Shown: positions 1-11,323, counted from the stretch's first letter. The stretch is DNA of 64,000 nt from Apostichopus japonicus (GCF_037975245.1 NC_092561.1:21274826-21338825); one strand, 5' to 3'. Notes: generated by a model not told the origin, from the letters alone. Translations and numbers: made by a program.

Positions 1-4
1 CGCT

Positions 5-964
5 GTGAATATGGCCCTGCTGACCCAGCTTTTCAAAGGAGCGATGGGGTTTCAAGGAATTCCAGTGAGTCGCCTTCCAAAATTTAAAGGACCACCGTAT
101 GCAGCTGGGGATCTTTCCTTCCTTGAATGGTTGGAAGAGTTTGAAGGGATCATCGCACAGTATGATCTGGAGGACAAAGCCAAAGCACGTGCTCTGATTA
201 ATCATTTGACTGGTCCAGCCAAGGAAGAGATAGCGTGTTTGGAAGAGAGCGAGAGAGAAAAGTTTGACGAGGTTGTGTCCTCACTGAATCTCTGTTTTGG
301 TACATACGAGTCACTTCAAAGCTTGAGTAGCCTTTTTCACAATCGCAAACAACAAGAGAGTGAAAATTTGTCTGATTATAGTAGGTCCCTCAAGAGATTG
401 TATACGAAAATGGAGACGGCTGCATCATCAAAGGAGGAGAGCACAGCCCTGAAGCAGCTCCGTGACAAGTCCCTTCGAGAGCAGTTCATTCGTGGGGCCA
501 GTGAGACCTATGTGCGTAGGGAGCTGAGACGGATTGACTTATCTCCAAATGTAAGTTCGTTCGAAGAGATGAGGAAGGAGGCTATCTTACTTTTTCAAGA
601 AAGCGAGATGCAGCCCAGACGATCCCGAATCAGAGAAGTATGTGTAGAGGCCCCTGTTGCTGCAGCTGAAATCAAAGAGGATGGAGCCTTTTCTACCCTG
701 TTGGAGAACCAACGTGGACTAAGTGATGAGGTGAAGAGTCTCAAGGAGCAGTTGACATCCCTCCAGAACACGATGCAACAATTTATCAACTCAGCCCCAC
801 CACCCGTCGACATCGGTCAGCGTTGGAACACAACTTGCTTTTCTTGCCAGCGTAGAGGGCATATTGCACGGGACTGCCCAAGGAATCGAAGGAATGAGCG
901 ACAGAGGTCATCAGATCAGCATCCCCAAACACAGCCAAGAAATAGCCATCCGGGAAACCAATAG
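5..964 (+). CDS. gag: Gag polyprotein of Ty3/gypsy element
   Basis: This frame encodes the structural protein that assembles the retrotransposon particle and binds its RNA. Residues ~30-200 resemble the helical retrotransposon Gag capsid region (FLEWLEEFEGII, then LINHLTGPAKEEI). Residues ~240-260 are a short heptad-like stretch. A CCHC zinc knuckle (CFSCQRRGHIARDC) sits at ~278-291, followed by an Arg-rich tail. The first ATG visible is at 11, but the frame is open to the window edge, so the true start may lie upstream. It ends with TAG at 962-964, directly after a slippery heptamer, so most ribosomes would make Gag alone. No disruptions are seen. Confidence 0.93.
   Translation: MNMALLTQLFKGAMGFQGIPVSRLPKFKGPPYAAGDLSFLEWLEEFEGIIAQYDLEDKAKARALINHLTGPAKEEIACLEESEREKFDEVVSSLNLCFGTYESLQSLSSLFHNRKQQESENLSDYSRSLKRLYTKMETAASSKEESTALKQLRDKSLREQFIRGASETYVRRELRRIDLSPNVSSFEEMRKEAILLFQESEMQPRRSRIREVCVEAPVAAAEIKEDGAFSTLLENQRGLSDEVKSLKEQLTSLQNTMQQFINSAPPPVDIGQRWNTTCFSCQRRGHIARDCPRNRRNERQRSSDQHPQTQPRNSHPGNQ
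952..958 (+). promoter_or_regulatory. Candidate -1 ribosomal frameshift site GGGAAAC
   Basis: The heptamer fits X XXY YYZ, with gag-frame codons GGA and AAC. It lies one codon upstream of the gag stop. Pol is in the -1 frame and is open only from 946 onward, so the two frames overlap by 19 nt and this is the only slippery heptamer seen there. GGGAAAC is a known slippery sequence in several RNA viruses. I did not model a downstream pseudoknot. Confidence 0.75.
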
Positions 965-3900
965 TCTCTGCTGTTACGGGCGAAACAGTAGAGTCTTTGG
1001 TAACCAATCGACAGCCCATAGCAGTTAGAGTAGGAGAAGTCAACGGGAGAGATAGAGAAGATGCAGAGGTTAGAGTGGTGCTAGAGAAATTGATATCTTC
1101 AAGTCCAACGGTCATTGCAGAGATTGAGGGGGTAGAGGTAGGCTGTGTCCTAGACACAGGAGCGGAGGCATCTTTGATACCAGCTGTGGTTTACAGGGAG
1201 GTACTTGAAGGTGTACTCGGACCGATTATGAATTTGCCTGTCCCTTTAATGGTTGTTGGATTTGGTGATGAAGATGTAAATGTCCTTGGGTTTGTAAGTG
1301 CAGTGGTGAAGATAAGGGAACGATCCAGCTTAGTAGCTTTCTTGATCATAGACGGACAGACTTCTGGGAGATCTGAGCAGTATCCTATCCTACTTGGGTG
1401 TAATGCTCTGAAGGTTCTAGTGGGTGCCAATGAACCCGTTAAGGAGGGTGAGAGTGTAGAGTTGGCTGCAAGGTGTATGGAATTTTCAGATGTTACTCAG
1501 GTATGTGAGGCAGAAATAGTCATAGGAGAGGAAAGAGAAGAAGTTGCTGCATGTCAGAATAGAAGTGAAGGATCTCTAGTAGGAAAGTCGGTAGCTGCGC
1601 TTGCTGAAGGACAGGGAGGAGAATTGTTGACTAAGAGTGAAGACAGAATTGAAGGTAGTCAGGCTGTGAGTTTAGAGGGTACACCTTCCTCAGATACAGA
1701 AGTATATATGCTGGCTGATGAGACAATGGTAGAATTGCCATGGGGAGTGGAACTTCCGGCGCTTGAAAGAAACAAGGTAGATCGTGTAGCTGTCCTTTTA
1801 CATGATAACTTGAAGGCCTTCTCTAGAGATGATCTGGATCTAGGATTCTGTGATCTCATACCCCACGAGATTAAGTTAACCGATCAGTGCACCCCCATTA
1901 GGTTACCATATAGAAGAATTCCTCCGACACAAACTATAGAGATCAAGGAACTTCTTCAAGGACTGCTTGAAAAGAATATCATCAGAAGGTCGTCAAGCCC
2001 CTATGCCAGCCCTGTTGTAATTGTTCCAAAGAAAGATGGCTCCTTGAGACTGTGTGTAGATTATCGCCGTCTGAATTCTATTACAATCAAGGATTCTTTT
2101 CCCCTTCCACGAATTGATGAGACGCTAGAGGCCTTGGGTGGATCGAAGTACTTTTCTTCCCTAGATTTGTCTCACGGATACTTCCAGGTAGCTGTACATA
2201 CTGAATCTGTAGAGAAGACTGCATTTCGTGTGCCGTGGGGACTATATGAGTTCACCAGGATGCCTCAAGGACTTTGTAACAGTCCCAGCACTTTCCAAAG
2301 AGTCATGGAATTTATTTTTGGAGATGTCAACTTATCCCAACTGGTATTGTATCTAGATGATATTCTGGTATTTTCCGACAGCTTTGAAGAACATGTCAAC
2401 CGACTGGGTGTAGTGTTTCAGAGACTCATTCAAAACGGGCTGAAGCTTAAAGGCGAGAAATGTAAGTTTTTCCAAGAAGAAGTAAGTCACCTTGGGCATA
2501 TCGTCAATAAGTATGGAGTTGCAGTTGATCCTGGGAAAGTTGAAAGAATTATGCAGTGGCCAGTACCTGAAGATGCAGGAGAGTTAAGTTCCTTTTTAGG
2601 ACTTGCATCTTATTACAGAAGATTTGTGCCTGGGTTCGCAGCATTAGCCGGACCACTCCATGCTCTTGTTGGTTCTTCTAGGAAGAAAGCGGGGAAGCGT
2701 TCTAAATCAGATTTTGTCTGGACTTCTGAATCCGATGAATCGTTCCAGAAGCTGAAGACACTTTTATCCACTGCACCAGTCCTAGCCTATCCAAAGTTTG
2801 GAAGTGAGTTTGTTCTTGAGGTCGATGCTAGTCTGAAAGGATTGGGTGCATGTCTCTTACAAGCCAATGATGATGGAAAACTCCATCCCATTGCTTACGC
2901 CAGTCGGGGACTTCGAGGAGCAGAACGCAACTATCCAGATTTTTCTAGCTTTAAAATTGAATTGCTTGCACTTAAATGGGCAGTGACAGAGAAATTCAAA
3001 GAGTATCTGATGGGTTCGCATTGCAAAGTTTACACGGACAACAACCCTCTTTCACACCTCCAGACGGCTCAACTTGGTGCTACAGAGCAACGATGGGCAG
3101 CCCAATTAGCTTCATTTGACATCGAGATCCTTTACAAGCCAGGGAAGTTGAATACGTGTGCAGACGCCCTCAGTCGTCATCCAAACAATCAAGAAGAAGG
3201 GGAGAAGTTGCCCTGCAGAGCTACAGTTGCTACTTGTACCATATTTCCTGCTGAAGTTCGTGCACAGGCTGGACATTCTGATCGAGAGAAGCCACCAGAT
3301 TTTGTTTCTCCCTGCATATTTCCATCATACACATATGCTCAGCTAGCAGCAATGCAACAGAATGATGAAGTACTCGGTGTTCTGTGGAAGTATTGGAAGT
3401 CGTCATGGGAGCCTGGTGAAGAAGTTGAACCTTGTTCTTCAGAAGTGAAGAGCTGGTTGAAGGAATATGATCGTCTGGAAGAGTATAGAGGGGTTTTATA
3501 CAGGAAAGTGACAGGACCTATGGGAAGAGAGTACAAACAACTTTTAGTGCCATGTGTCCTGCGATCAACCATGCTGACCATGTCTCACGATGAGTGGGGA
3601 CATCAAGGTGTTGGAAGGACTCTGGACACTCTGAAAACTCGATGCTTCTGGCCAGGAATTCACAAAGATGTTCGAACTCATCTGAAGAATTGTTTCAAGT
3701 GTGTGACTGCTAAAGTCCCAACGGCAAAGATAAGGACCCCCCAGAGACATCTGCTTGCATTTCGCCCAAATGAATTGGTGGCAATCGACTTCTTGAAACT
3801 GGATAAAGGAAAGGGTGGTATTGAAGACGTTTTAGTTGTTACAGATTCCTTTACAAAGTATGCACAGGCCATACCGTGCAGAAACCAAACAGCAACAGAA

Positions 3901-4878
3901 GTAGCCAAGGCATTGAGGGATAATTGGTTTTCACATTATGGTGCGCCTTTACGAATACACTCAGACCAGGGCAGGAATTTTGAAGGAAACATAATCAGAG
4001 AATTGTGCAAACTGTATGGAATCAAGAAGTCACATACCACACCGTACCACCCACAAGGGAATGGGCAGACAGAAAGATTCAATCGTACCCTCTGCGCCAT
4101 GATACGCTCCATCGATCCTTCCAAGCGACGACAGTGGCCTGAAATGCTGAATCACCTCACTTTTGTGTATAACGCAACTCCTCACAGTGCGACTGGAATC
4201 TCACCTTTCCGTATGCTGTATGGTAGAGACCCCTTTACCCCACTTGACCAACTGTTAAGTAAAGTCAGAGATGATTGGCAAGAAGATTATATTGTAGCAC
4301 AGGCAGAAGCATTGCGAGAAGCTCATGAAATTGCAAAGAAGCGCATGGAGAAGAATCTCTTGAATCAGAAGCGTGCACATGACAGTCTACCTATGAGTAA
4401 GCCTTTCCCAGTTGGAGCAAGAGTTTTGCTAAAGCGATGTGCCTTCGACGGTCGCCATAAACTGAAGGATAAGTTTTATCACGAACCGTATGTAGTTGTT
4501 AGTATCAACAAGGAGGGTGATGTGTACAGTATTCGACCAGCTTTAGGCGGTGACATGAAGACTGTGAACAGAAGACTTCTGATTCATGACCCTCGTAGTG
4601 ATCAACCTTGTCTTGCAGAACCAGATGCTGATATTATTGAGAATGAAAATGAAGTTCCACCTGAAGTAGATACTGACGATGACGATGAAAATTTGTGTGA
4701 ATTGTTACCGCTTTGGTTGTACCAACAAGAGGCAGTACTCCCAGAAAGAGGTCGACTTCCTGTGATAGATGAGGAGCAACCTGTGGGCTACAGACGATCA
4801 GCGAGAGTAAACAAAGGAGTTCACTCAAATCCTGCCCACTTGCCTCGCTCTATCTTGCCAAATGCTGGTGATAGTTAG
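958..4878 (+). CDS. pol: Pol polyprotein: protease, RT, RNase H, integrase
   Basis: Reverse transcribes and integrates the element. About 1,306 codons follow the presumed -1 shift. Positions below are counted from codon 997: protease DTGA ~52-55; reverse transcriptase with KKDGSLRLCVDYRRLN and the YLDD catalytic box ~451-454; RNase H with DAS ~609 and DNNP ~682; H2C2 integrase zinc domain ~861-905 (C-x2-C in CFKC); DDE integrase with D in VAIDF ~932, D in HSDQG ~989 and E in GQTERF ~1025. The last two are 35 residues apart (DD35E). The C-terminal ~80 residues are acidic. No chromodomain is evident. There is no good ATG at the start, which fits expression only as Gag-Pol. The frame is uninterrupted, with all catalytic motifs present. 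Confidence 0.96.
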   Translation, partial: PIVSAVTGETVESLVTNRQPIAVRVGEVNGRDREDAEVRVVLEKLISSSPTVIAEIEGVEVGCVLDTGAEASLIPAVVYREVLEGVLGPIMNLPVPLMVVGFGDEDVNVLGFVSAVVKIRERSSLVAFLIIDGQTSGRSEQYPILLGCNALKVLVGANEPVKEGESVELAARCMEFSDVTQVCEAEIVIGEEREEVAACQNRSEGSLVGKSVAALAEGQGGELLTKSEDRIEGSQAVSLEGTPSSDTEVYMLADETMVELPWGVELPALERNKVDRVAVLLHDNLKAFSRDDLDLGFCDLIPHEIKLTDQCTPIRLPYRRIPPTQTIEIKELLQGLLEKNIIRRSSSPYASPVVIVPKKDGSLRLCVDYRRLNSITIKDSFPLPRIDETLEALGGSKYFSSLDLSHGYFQVAVHTESVEKTAFRVPWGLYEFTRMPQGLCNSPSTFQRVMEFIFGDVNLSQLVLYLDDILVFSDSFEEHVNRLGVVFQRLIQNGLKLKGEKCKFFQEEVSHLGHIVNKYGVAVDPGKVERIMQWPVPEDAGELSSFLGLASYYRRFVPGFAALAGPLHALVGSSRKKAGKRSKSDFVWTSESDESFQKLKTLLSTAPVLAYPKFGSEFVLEVDASLKGLGACLLQANDDGKLHPIAYASRGLRGAERNYPDFSSFKIELLALKWAVTEKFKEYLMGSHCKVYTDNNPLSHLQTAQLGATEQRWAAQLASFDIEILYKPGKLNTCADALSRHPNNQEEGEKLPCRATVATCTIFPAEVRAQAGHSDREKPPDFVSPCIFPSYTYAQLAAMQQNDEVLGVLWKYWKSSWEPGEEVEPCSSEVKSWLKEYDRLEEYRGVLYRKVTGPMGREYKQLLVPCVLRSTMLTMSHDEWGHQGVGRTLDTLKTRCFWPGIHKDVRTHLKNCFKCVTAKVPTAKIRTPQRHLLAFRPNELVAIDFLKLDKGKGGIEDVLVVTDSFTKYAQAIPCRNQTATEVAKALRDNWFSHYGAPLRIHSDQGRNFEGNIIRELCKLYGIKKSHTTPYHPQGNGQTERFNRTLCAMIRSIDPSKRRQWPEMLNHLTFVYNATPHSATGISPFRMLYGRDPFTPLDQLLSKVRDDWQEDYIVAQAEALREAHEIAKKRMEKNLLNQKRAHDSLPMSKPFPVGARVLLKRCAFDGRHKLKDKFYHEPYVVVSINKEGDVYSIRPALGGDMKTVNRRLLIHDPRSDQPCLAEPDADIIENENEVPPEVDTDDDDENLCELLPLWLYQQEAVLPERGRLPVIDEEQPVGYRRSARVNKGVHSNPAHLPRSILPNAGDS

Positions 4879-5030
4879 GTCAAGAACATGTGAAATTATT
4901 AATCTTGTCATTTGGTTATTATGTTGTGAGACCTTTCAAGGTTATTGGAATTGCTTGAACCTGTTTTTGATGTGTTTATTTTCCGTTAATTTAGTAAGAT
5001 TACCATCAGTCAGAGGCGATGATGTTAATC

Positions 5031-5041
5031 GCGGGGAAGAT
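5031..5041 (+). other. Polypurine tract next to 3' LTR
   Basis: The purine-rich run gcggggaagat abuts the first base of the 3' LTR. This is where the plus-strand primer of an LTR retrotransposon is expected. Confidence 0.7.
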
Positions 5042-6770
5042 TGTAGTGGTGTTAAATTCTACCTGGCAATGTTTTGGTACTTACTCCCGTGACAGAGGTG
5101 TGAGTCATTGTTCCTGTCTCTGTTTCTCCGAGGTCCAAACATGTGGTTTTAGTAGATTGCGCGGGATGTTAATTGAGTCCCAATTAAGCTGTTATTTATG
5201 TTAAATAACACCTCGTTTTCTGGCCAGTATCTCTTTATATTCTTTTTTAGTATGTCCAGATTGACAAAGGGTTTTCTTGTTTCTGTTAATTTACCTGGAT
5301 TTTTAAGGGTTTAACAGGTTTTTATATCAATACGCTCGTGATTGGGTCGCCGATTGCGTAGGGATGAGGCCTACAAAGCTTTTCTTTGTTGCTTCCATCA
5401 TCGTGCTTAACGTAAAGAGAACTGTCGAAAGTAGTGGTGGAAACCAAGTCAAATTTATCAATGTAGAATAAGAGTTTTGTGTCGCCGTTGTAAGGGTGAG
5501 TGTTGATTTGATATTTGTCACGTTCTATCGCAAGAAATCTAATTATTATCTTGATGTTAATATGTAATTCTTGATCGAATCTTATGACTCTGTATCAAAG
5601 AAGCTGTCTGTAGCTTTTCAATGATATACTTGGTATAGGGGTTCCACGAATGTTATCGTTAGAAATTCGGGACTCGTGAGAACGTATATTTTCTTTCAAT
5701 GATCATATCCTCACTTATTTCAATGATCGTATTCTTAAGATTTATTGTCTTAGAAATGATGTACGTATGTTGATATCATGTTTAAGTTTATTTATCATTC
5801 CGATGGATCGTAATATTAGATTATTCTTGTTGTAACAGTGCTCATGTTAGGATAGGTAAATGTGCCATTACGTAATAGGTGTGGGTTGAAGTGCTATGGA
5901 AGCCTGGCATTTTTGTTTGTCAAAATGGCGGCGCACTTTCAGTATTATTAAGTGGGAATATCAAAGTGTTGTTTTGGTTCCCAATGCATGAATTCTGCTA
6001 CAGTATACGTTAATATGTGTTGACTGGGATTGCAAGGTGTTAAAACTTATTTAATTGTTTGATTAAATGTTTTTGATTAAAGACTATGCTTATTGACAGA
6101 GTTTTGTAAAGTTATGTAAGATTTGTACTGTTTGTTATTCAACTGAACTGAATTGTTGTGACTTTGGATTCAACCGGACGCAGACTATATAATTTTCAGT
6201 AAAGAGACATAGACTGTAAAGTGGTATATATTTAATTCAAACAGGTTTGGTGAGAGTTCTCCTCTACCTTGGGTATCTCCAACTATGATGCTTGCCATTT
6301 GTTGAAGTCAAAACCTTGTATCTATTTTTAGCCTGGTGAGTTATCATGTCAAGGGTCAAGTGTAAATGTTGTAAATAAAGTTTCTTTTCCGTTCATACAG
6401 ATCCATGCAGTTTTACTCTGTGCATGTTATCATTGATACTGATGTTTTCTGAGAGTTATATTACATGAACCGAAGGAAAATTGTTATGTTGATATTTAGA
6501 AACTTAGAAGAGAGTTAAACTAGAAAGTGTGAAGCATTTATATTAATTGTTTGCATACTAATGAGGTTATATTCGCATATTCATATCATTTTAAGTTTTT
6601 AAGTGTTTTAAGTGTTATGTTTCATTTTCTCATCTTATGATTTGTTCTGTATGTTGTTTTACAGAGGCTGTTTTATTGTAAGAATAGATTACGTCAACCG
6701 CAGCTACTGGTGTCTTCTGTCATTCGTTTGACTGTCCACTCCTTTTCTTAAGCCTTTTGGGTCCATTTCA
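5042..6770 (+). repeat. 3' LTR of the gypsy element (1,729 bp)
   Basis: The boundaries come from comparison with the inverted copy at 17498-19226. Homology starts at TGTAGTGG and ends at CCATTTCA, giving TG...CA termini and exactly 1,729 bp in both copies. A TATA-like tract (gactatataatt, ~6183) and an AATAAA (6374-6379) could be the promoter and poly(A) signal. Every stretch I compared between the copies was identical. Short open frames inside it, such as one at 5327-5521 on the - strand, are duplicated in the other LTR and are not genes. Confidence 0.93.
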
Positions 6771-8211
6771 GATATATTTATGCTTCTTCCTCTGCTGTGT
6801 TCATTTTACTCTTTATAAGTAGTAGTTAAACTTTGAAAGCATTACTTTCTTTGTTCTGCCTGTTTGCTCTGTCTGTAGTAAACAACTTCCCTACTTCCTG
6901 CCCTTTTCTTAGAAACAGGGTGTACCAGTATTAGTATGCAAATTAGTATTGGATGGTTAACCCCAATTGGTTCTAAGTGTTGCTACTGGGACCAAGGGTG
7001 TAGTTGGGCCAATGAGAGGAGTTCAGTTGGTCACATGTTTATATGCTGTGGTAAAGGAGCTGAATTCCAGGAGTCTTAGAAAGAGATGCAGTTTTCTTGT
7101 GAGCCAGTCAACAGGGCATTAGTAGAATATGGGCACTCTTTGAGGTTAAAGTTTGTGCACTGTGTAGATATCTATATAGGGTTGTTGCTAACTAAGCTGT
7201 CAACCTTGTCTGATGGAGGAATTATTTGTAAATTGTATATACATCTTGTTTACTGTGCCTATTCACACTAATGGAATTGATGGAGCGGAGAGCTGTCATT
7301 TAGCTGCTGTTTTGATAATATTGTACCTGGACTTTCTACTCTCCTTGGGAAGGACACCATTGAAACTTATTTGTTATTTACTGGAAGTTCATCTATCGCT
7401 ATCAACCACCATCCCTTTTTGTAACTTGCTGCTATCTGCCGGACATTCATTGACCCTTTTTTATCATTTATGGTGCATACCAGTCATTGGGTGTCTACCG
7501 TTTAATTTAATAACTTGAGACACAAAAACCGTTCTACAGTATAGGACTTATCCCAACAAGCCTGCTGGTCAGAACCTGCTGACTAGAACCCCATATCTCG
7601 CATCTCTTACATATATATATATTTTTAGTTTTTTATCTAACTTATAAATTGCTGTACAGGAATTTGAGAAAAAGTTTTACATACTGTACATATTATTATT
7701 ATTAACTGAAGTATTGTCATTAACAGATCACAGCTTTAGATCAAATAAAAGAACTCAATAAACAGAAACACACAAGTGAGGAGAGAAACAAATACTTATG
7801 TTGGTATCATAGAGGCAAGAATTTATTGAGCATTCTCTATGACTATTTCAGTGAGCATGGAATGGTTAAATGAGCAGTCCTCTTAATCCAAACAAATGAT
7901 TCATGATATAATCTTAGCAGCTAACAGGAGAATAAACCTGAAATCATCAAATAAAATGTGGACATTTTTACCCATAAATATTAAATTAAATTAAGAGTAA
8001 ATTTTGCAAAAGGGTCAATATAAATTATCGACTTACAGGAAGAATTGTACAAAAGTAAAGCCATGGCTTCCTATCAATTATAACATTGACATAATAAGAA
8101 CATAAAATAGTCTGGAAATCTTACAAATTTATGAAGAGTAAAAAGAAATGTACAGGATATTGATATACATGTTGGCAATAACTGAAAAAGTGATTGCTTA
8201 CTTACATTAAG
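6771..8211. other. Non-coding stretch, no recognised gene
   Basis: AT-rich DNA downstream of the retrotransposon. A 101-codon open frame at 7213-7518 (+) is hydrophobic, matches no family I recognise, and is probably chance. Confidence 0.6.
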
Positions 8212-8766
8212 CGGAGATGCCAACCAGTACGATTTTATCGTATTCAGTACGATAAAAAAAGTGAAATACGATTCGCCTCTTAAAAATACGACTTTTCATC
8301 TTTCCAATAAAAAGTTTTTTTTAAAAAATTTATTTTTAATTGTTTTATTTTTTTTTAATAGTTGATCAATAATCTTGCTACATGCTGCAATTCATATTTG
8401 ATTATTTGAAATATCTGACACTTTTTTCCTTTTATTTGGTTTATAATGTCAGCTATTCTCACTTCTACTTCTGGCTTGAACCAAATTCTCATTGGCCCAA
8501 ACATGCAAGCAATTAAGCTGTATCATTATTCTCATTATAAATGCATTTAAACACCCTTTTTGCATCATAAGAATTATTACAGATGCTTTACAATTTTCTC
8601 ATTAGATGTTATTGAAAAAGTAAGTAAAACATTTTTCTGACATTTTACTGGCCCGGGGGATACGGGCCAGTGTTTGAGTTTTTGTGAAAATCTGATTTTT
8701 CTCTCAAAAATCTGATTTTTTAGGATTTTCAATCTGTTTTTTTGTGTCAAGAGGTTGGCATCTCTG
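8212..8766. mobile_element. Non-autonomous DNA transposon (MITE), 555 bp
   Basis: The ends are inverted copies, CGGAGATGCCAACC at left and GGTTGGCATCTCTG at right. Both sides carry the direct duplication ATTAAG (8206-8211 and 8767-8772). The interior has subterminal repeats, cagtacgat/tacgataaaaa at left and aaaatctgattttt at right, and no coding capacity. A 6-bp duplication is shorter than the usual 8 bp of hAT, so the superfamily is uncertain. Confidence 0.75.
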
Positions 8767-8772
8767 ATTAAG

Positions 8773-9489
8773 TAGCAAGCAGAAGTAGTGATGTTTAAGT
8801 GTGGTGATCACCAGTGAACTTTTCTTAATCTGAACCAGTAACTCGCAGTACTTTCAATACATCGCTACACTGTGTCTGAATATTAAAGATATCCACTCTC
8901 CCCCTACATGCCCAACCATACAAACAATAAGCTAGATAATATCATTTATACCAGCTGATAACATTCAACTGGTTTACACTTCTAGTTCTTGTACTGTCCC
9001 TTCCTCCCCCGACCCCCCCCCCCCCCCATCTTTACCATGCCCAAAACCATTGCATTCCCAATTCTCCATTTCCCTAACCCCATGGCTCCTCAACTTCTGG
9101 CCCACTCTGAAAAAATAAGTTATGTGACTTAATACATTTATAAGCCATAAAAAATAATCAAAAGTATTTTAAGTTATTAAAGAATTTGCATATATATAAA
9201 AGAGAAAAATTGCATGTATGTTAGTACTGACAAGAATACCCAAAAAATATTAACAATGAATTCTTAGATTCAAAGTGTAGCGCCGCATGTGGCTGCTTGT
9301 CAATTCTTGCTCTCATATTTTATCGTTTTTATTACGTATACTCGGATATTTATGGATTTTGTTATCGGTACTATGTTGTTCAGCCACATTTCGTATGTAT
9401 TGGTTTACTGTTCACCCATATTTTGGTGTCATTTGTGGAATTTGGACACATAATTTTTTCAACTCTGGGAGTTATTCCCTACGGCAGTG
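8773..9489. other. Non-coding stretch with poly-C run
   Basis: No gene is recognised. A homopolymeric C run lies at about 9013-9027. The 5' part of a weak open frame (9287-9490) looks like chance. Confidence 0.5.
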
Positions 9490-9974
9490 ATAAAAGCTTA
9501 GGCCAGTTATTCTATAGCGAGCCTACACACGAGCCTACACACAGGCCTTCACGACACTTCAAGAACAGAACTAAGTTCTATTGTTCTGGTGCAATTGTGC
9601 ATGGAGATCTCGTTATTGGAGATTCCTACTCAATGACAATATTACGCTATTCTGCGGAGCGGCTTCTCGAACTGAATGGAGGCCAATTACCGAGATTATC
9701 TAACACACTTTTTCAACTCCTTCGAGACAATAGCATTCTAGGTTGTGGAACTCCCTTCCGCTGACACTTCGTTCACAACATAGTCTTACTATTTTTAAGA
9801 GAGATTTGAAAACTCACCTTTTTACTCAGTTTTTAAACAATAGTTCTTAACATCGTTTTAGTTATTAATTGTTAATTATTATATTCATTTGTAGTTTTAC
9901 TATTGTACAGCGTTTTAGAATGTATTTTACAGATTTAACGCTTTATAAATTAATAAATTTGAATTTTGAATTTT
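9490..9974 (+). mobile_element. Internally deleted LINE, ORF2 start joined to RT C-terminus
   Basis: Bases ~9560-9735 encode a segment (YSAERLLELNGGQLPRL, with GDSYSM before it) resembling the region near the start of CR1/L2-type LINE ORF2 proteins. From 9743 to 9850, in the next frame, comes a typical end of such proteins: WNSLPLTLRSQHSL, then FKRDLKTHLF and a stop. The endonuclease and nearly all of the reverse transcriptase are missing between them. The element ends with AATAAA-like sequence and a short tandem tail (ttgaatttt repeated) at ~9958-9974, as in CR1-like LINEs that terminate in microsatellites. It cannot make a working protein. Family assignment is by pattern recognition. Confidence 0.6.
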
Positions 9975-10490
9975 ACAGTAGTAGTAACGATACTATGCAA
10001 TTTAAGTGGATGCTTTATTATAGAACAGACAACAAACAATGAATTCTTACAGTAGTAGCAACATTACTAACCAATTTATTTATTTAAGTGGATGGCGTAT
10101 TAAAGCATAGATAATTACCCTTTGATTTGAAAATGCCAGACTCTTTATTATCCTACAAAGTTTAATAATCTGAAATATTTTCACCCAATTAACAATTCTT
10201 GCATGGACAAGTCTAGATCAGTGGTACCACAACAACATATGGAATCACCATTGGAATGGTCTACTTTATAATACATCACACCCAGGCCACAGCCAACTCA
10301 CACACACACACTTATTACCATATAGAGCTTATAAATATTCATGAGTGGACAGGTCTCACAATGAATTAGAAATAATCACCATTGGAACAGTCTACTTTAA
10401 AATACATCACCCAGGCCACAGCCAACTCACACAAACTTATTACCATATAGAGCTTATAAATATTCATGAGTGGACAGGTCTCACAATGAA
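9972..10490 (+). repeat. Local tandem duplications
   Basis: Two diverged copies of a ~70-bp unit beginning ttacagtagtag lie at ~9974-10045 and ~10046-10120. A second unit of ~125 bp, containing accattggaa, cccaggccacagcc and aaatattcatgagtgg, is repeated at ~10243-10366 and ~10376-10490 with high identity. No gene overlaps. Confidence 0.7.
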
Positions 10491-11000
10491 TAAGAAGAAA
10501 TAATCTTTAATTTCTACAATTCAGCTAGTCTTTGGTCAAATAGCTTGATTTATCCTTCAAAGTTTGTCATGGTTCTAATTTGTTTTGTCTTTTCGACGTG
10601 GCCAGGTTAGAGGGCCAAATGCAACAGAGTTTCTGAGTGTAAGATTTGCCGATTCATGTGTGTAGTAGAGTCCCATGATTGTGTGTAGCCTAATACCACA
10701 CTGAAGCCAATGGAAAATCTAGCCTAACTATAGTGCACAGGCTTCATGAATGTAAAAGTGCAATTCACGGCAAATGATGAGCGCTCCAAAATCCCAACCT
10801 ACTCAAAAGGGTAATGTCAATGACTACAAGGTATGTGTCACACGGCCCAGCGCGGGAAGACCGCTATTGTACTAAATATGAATGTTATCGGCAGTTTCAC
10901 TGAGGAGGATGGAAGCAATTTGTTGGTAGAGAGGAGAGGGGGGGGGGGGGGAGGGCAATGCATGGTTTATGTAAGGAACGAGACAGTACTTAATAGTTAC
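10491..11000. other. Non-coding stretch, no recognised gene
   Basis: AT-rich sequence with a poly-G run near 10939-10950. Nothing else supportable. Confidence 0.5.
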
Positions 11001-11206
11001 ACAAAGTGAAGCTGCTCTTCAAAGGGACTTTGTTACAAAGGGACCAGACCAGAAAAGTATCCACTTATTTCTGGTTCCTCTACTTCCATCTCACATATAT
11101 ATTATTTCAATATAGTTTACTATATTTGATACCATCTATATTTATCTTAAACTGTTCAAAATGTAAAATAATGGAATGTGGAAAAATAAATTCAATTCAA
11201 TTCAAG
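11001..11206 (+). mobile_element. Possible LINE 3' end
   Basis: The sequence ends in aataaattcaattcaattcaa, a poly(A)-signal-like motif plus a pentameric tail typical of CR1/RTE-like LINE 3' termini. No protein-coding match is visible, so the call rests on the tail alone. Confidence 0.3.
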
Positions 11207-11323
11207 GTGGAGTCACCCTTGGCACGGTACGACTTACCTCCTGTAGCTGAAAGATGCTAGTTATTTAGTTATATTTTTGGGGGGGAGGGCCAGAAGGGAG
11301 GGTCTATGGGTCATACAGCGACA

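Larger units (their letters stand above)
1..6770 (+). mobile_element. Ty3/gypsy LTR retrotransposon, 5' part outside window
   Basis: Gag, pol and a 3' LTR lie in the canonical order, with protease, reverse transcriptase, RNase H, zinc-binding and integrase domains in Ty3/gypsy order. No envelope-like reading frame lies between the pol stop (4878) and the LTR (5042). The 5' LTR, primer-binding site and leader are not seen upstream because the window opens at gag. The outer flank after the LTR is GATA (6771-6774). Both long frames are uninterrupted, so this copy is young or functional. A 1,729-bp LTR of the same family, on the other strand at 17498-19226, may be this element's own 5' LTR. Confidence 0.95.

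Noticed and set aside
9287-9490. Hydrophobic frame upstream of the LINE fragment
   Set aside because: Aromatic-rich chance frame in AT-rich DNA with no conserved motif.
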